Shown here: in pieces, positions 62,356-64,000 of the stretch
Layout: every line of letters begins with the position of its first letter
Numbering within the stretch: position 1 is the first letter of the stretch
Assembly: GCF_000375425.1 (NCBI RefSeq)
Contig: NZ_AQXG01000010.1
Span: 1-64,000 of the forward strand
Direction: 5' to 3'
Length of the DNA stretch: 64,000 nt
Source: Gracilimonas tropica DSM 19535
Lineage (GTDB): Bacteria; Bacteroidota; Rhodothermia; Balneolales; Balneolaceae
The notes under the pieces: model-generated
The model's database searches: none
Seen by the model: the letters and a program-made list of their open reading frames with translations, nothing else
What the model was told of the DNA's origin: nothing
Position numbers and translations under genes: made by a program

Positions 62356-63453
62356 ATGTCTCTAAAAGAACGAAAAAAAGCCAAACTTGCACTCAGCGAC
62401 GGAACCGTGGTTCACGGAGAAGCTATCGGTCACGATGGTATTACCGGTGGCGAGCTGTGTTTTAATACCAGCATGACCGGCTACCAGGAGATCTTCACCG
62501 ATCCCAGTTACTACGGTCAGCTCATGATGATGACCTATCCACATATCGGAAACTATGGTACCATGCCCCGGGATGATGAAGCCCGCAAAGTGATGGTGGC
62601 GGGAGTTATCTGTAGGGCCTTTTCTCATGAATATAGCAACGGAATGGCCGACCGGAGTCTACAGGAATATCTTGAGGATAATGAGATCACCGGAATTTCA
62701 GGCGTTGATACCCGGATGCTGGTTCGTCATATCCGCGAAAAAGGCGTGATGAATGCCGTGATCTCCAGTACGGAAATGGACGAAGACAAACTCGTTCAAA
62801 TGGCCAAAGACTGGGATGATATGGAAGGACTGGAGCTGGCAACGAAAGTCACCCGATCTGAAGCTCAGACCGTCAATGGAAAAGACGATTTCCGCGTAGC
62901 AGCTTTTGATTACGGGATCAAACAGAATATTATCAACAATTTGAATAAGCGTGGTTGTACGCTGCGGATCTTTCCGGCAAAGACTTCAGTCGAAGAGATC
63001 AAAGAATGGGAAGCCGATGGCTACTTTTTCAGTAACGGACCCGGGGATCCTCAGGCCACCGCCGAGTATGCTCTTGAAGCTGTGAATTACGCAAAAAGCA
63101 CCGGCAAACCTGTTTTTGGAATTTGTCTCGGACATCAATTGATGGCCCTTAGCGAGGGACTCAAAACCACCAAGATGTTTGTGGGTCACCGAGGAGCCAA
63201 TCAACCCGTGAAAAACCTGTCAACCGGTTTGGTAGAAATTTCAACCCAGAACCACGGTTTTGCCGTCGATGAAGATTCGCTGGATGAGAACATTGCGGAA
63301 GTCACCCACATCAACCTAAACGACAATACCATTGAAGGGCTGAAGTTCAAAAACTTCCCGGGATTTTCGGTGCAGTATCACCCCGAAGCCTCACCCGGAC
63401 CACATGACTCAGCGTACCTGTTCGATCAGTTTATAGATATGATGCGGAAGTGA
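62356..63453 (+). CDS. carA: Carbamoyl-phosphate synthase small subunit
   Basis: 365 residues. N-terminal CPSase_sm_chain domain (GGELCFNTSMTGYQEIFTDP), C-terminal class I amidotransferase with nucleophile C257 in VFGICLGHQLMALSEG and the His-x-Glu in VQYHPEASPGP. It releases ammonia from glutamine for carbamoyl phosphate, the entry to pyrimidine and arginine synthesis. carB follows after 230 bp. The upstream leader suggests transcription attenuation. Confidence 0.97.
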   Translation: MSLKERKKAKLALSDGTVVHGEAIGHDGITGGELCFNTSMTGYQEIFTDPSYYGQLMMMTYPHIGNYGTMPRDDEARKVMVAGVICRAFSHEYSNGMADRSLQEYLEDNEITGISGVDTRMLVRHIREKGVMNAVISSTEMDEDKLVQMAKDWDDMEGLELATKVTRSEAQTVNGKDDFRVAAFDYGIKQNIINNLNKRGCTLRIFPAKTSVEEIKEWEADGYFFSNGPGDPQATAEYALEAVNYAKSTGKPVFGICLGHQLMALSEGLKTTKMFVGHRGANQPVKNLSTGLVEISTQNHGFAVDEDSLDENIAEVTHINLNDNTIEGLKFKNFPGFSVQYHPEASPGPHDSAYLFDQFIDMMRK

Positions 63454-63500
63454 ACATTGAAGAATGAACAGCTAAAACTGAAATAAAGAAGAAGAAAAAT

Positions 63501-63633
63501 CCTCCCTGGAGGGAGGTGTCGGACTGAGCGAATGCGAAGTCGGGCGAAGGGTGTAAGTAGCCAGTGGCTTTGCACTTTTCCCATACAGGAGGCAGAGCCT
63601 CTATCAAGCGTTACGCAGCAGAGCTACGTAACG
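63501..63633. repeat. REP-like hairpin cluster between carA and carB
   Basis: CCTCCC-TGGA-GGGAGG (63501-63516), a GGACT/AGTCGG pair (63519-63544), GAGGC-AGA-GCCTC (63589-63601) and CGTTACG/CGTAACG (63609-63633). Words such as TTCGCATTC (on the minus strand) recur at 53264-53285. It occupies most of the carA-carB gap. Confidence 0.6.
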
Positions 63634-63683
63634 AGAACCAACATTGAACTCACTTTACCACAAAACTAACCACTCAAAAAAAC

Positions 63684-64000
63684 ATGCCCAGACGCGACGA
63701 CATCCACAAAATTTTGATCATTGGTTCAGGACCTATTGTAATTGGTCAGGCTTGCGAATTTGACTACTCGGGTTCTCAAGCCTGCCGCTCTCTTCAAGAA
63801 GAGGGATACGAAATTGTGCTTATCAACTCAAATCCGGCCACCATTATGACGGATCCGATCATGGCTGATGCCGTGTATATGCTGCCGATGACCACTGATT
63901 CCATCCGGGAAATTGTAGCCAAGGAAAAACCCGATGCGGTACTCCCTACCATGGGCGGTCAAACCGGCTTGAACCTCTGCCGGGACCTGGAAAAAGAGAA
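63684..64000 (+). CDS. carB: Carbamoyl-phosphate synthase large subunit (partial, 5' part)
   Basis: First ~105 residues, cut by the window end. [50 protein letters not shown] and [14 protein letters not shown] are the diagnostic N-terminal blocks of CarB. It makes carbamoyl phosphate from ammonia delivered by CarA. The ATG follows CAAAAAAAC with no Shine-Dalgarno site. The full protein should run to ~1070 residues. Confidence 0.96.
   Translation, partial: MPRRDDIHKILIIGSGPIVIGQACEFDYSGSQACRSLQEEGYEIVLINSNPATIMTDPIMADAVYMLPMTTDSIREIVAKEKPDAVLPTMGGQTGLNLCRDLEKE

Noticed and set aside
35053..63633. Clustered hairpins considered as a CRISPR array
   Set aside because: Repeat units differ in sequence, spacing is irregular, and no cas genes are present.

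Overview
The window is a dense, mostly housekeeping stretch of a Gram-negative chromosome. It carries PurS/PurQ, LptB, a LolC/E-type permease, a PorV/PorQ-family barrel, DUF4270 and DUF5916-type proteins, rare Shine-Dalgarno sites and many signal-peptide or lipoprotein genes. This mix fits the Bacteroidota/Rhodothermota/Balneolota part of the tree. I favour a Balneolota-like marine bacterium, but that is inference from gene content. No rRNA, tRNA, CRISPR array, insertion sequence or prophage was seen.

Layout. (1) 1-1.4 kb: AT-rich edge with a truncated DUF285/BspA-repeat surface protein and a lone XRE regulator. (2) 1.4-12.4 kb: AI-2E-family permease, a LytS/LytTR two-component pair and, divergent from it, an envelope cluster: lipoprotein, two paralogous thioredoxin-fold proteins around a double retropepsin, an S9 peptidase and a beta-lactamase-fold hydrolase. 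(3) 12.5-14.7 kb: DUF58 protein and lipoprotein-release permease. (4) 14.8-24.2 kb: glgB, malQ, a ComA-like phosphosulfolactate synthase, a GT5-only glycogen-synthase-like protein, a DUF4270 lipoprotein, an outer-membrane barrel and a TPR protein. (5) 24.3-30.2 kb: rho, then the opposing run purS-clpS-purQ-lptB-rhodanese, miaA and a PorV-like barrel. (6) 30.4-44.8 kb: dnaN, SAM hydrolase, methyltransferase, argS, DsbA-like, cysteine desulfurase, nadC, dnaX-ybaB-recR, a GxxExxY protein, M1 peptidase, malic enzyme. (7) 44.8-61.8 kb: an unrecognised beta-propeller-like protein, tandem DUF5916 barrels, an FAD oxidoreductase, a tricorn-like protease, a CBS/CNNM transporter, a serine hydrolase, a second GxxExxY protein and a YfcC permease. 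(8) 61.8-64 kb: a leader region, carA and the start of carB.

The most interesting signals are between or inside the genes. Both small GxxExxY (PD-(D/E)XK-like) genes sit inside their own flanking inverted repeats, with different repeat sequence at each locus. The carA leader holds a short reading frame crossing a long hairpin, a U8 tract and an intrinsic terminator, resembling pyrBI-type attenuation. dnaX has a nine-A run exactly where a gamma form would be made, and lacks the usual zinc module. Intergenic spacers are rich in hairpins: a ~147-bp dispersed inverted repeat present twice, REP-like hairpin clusters, and several locus-specific imperfect palindromes.
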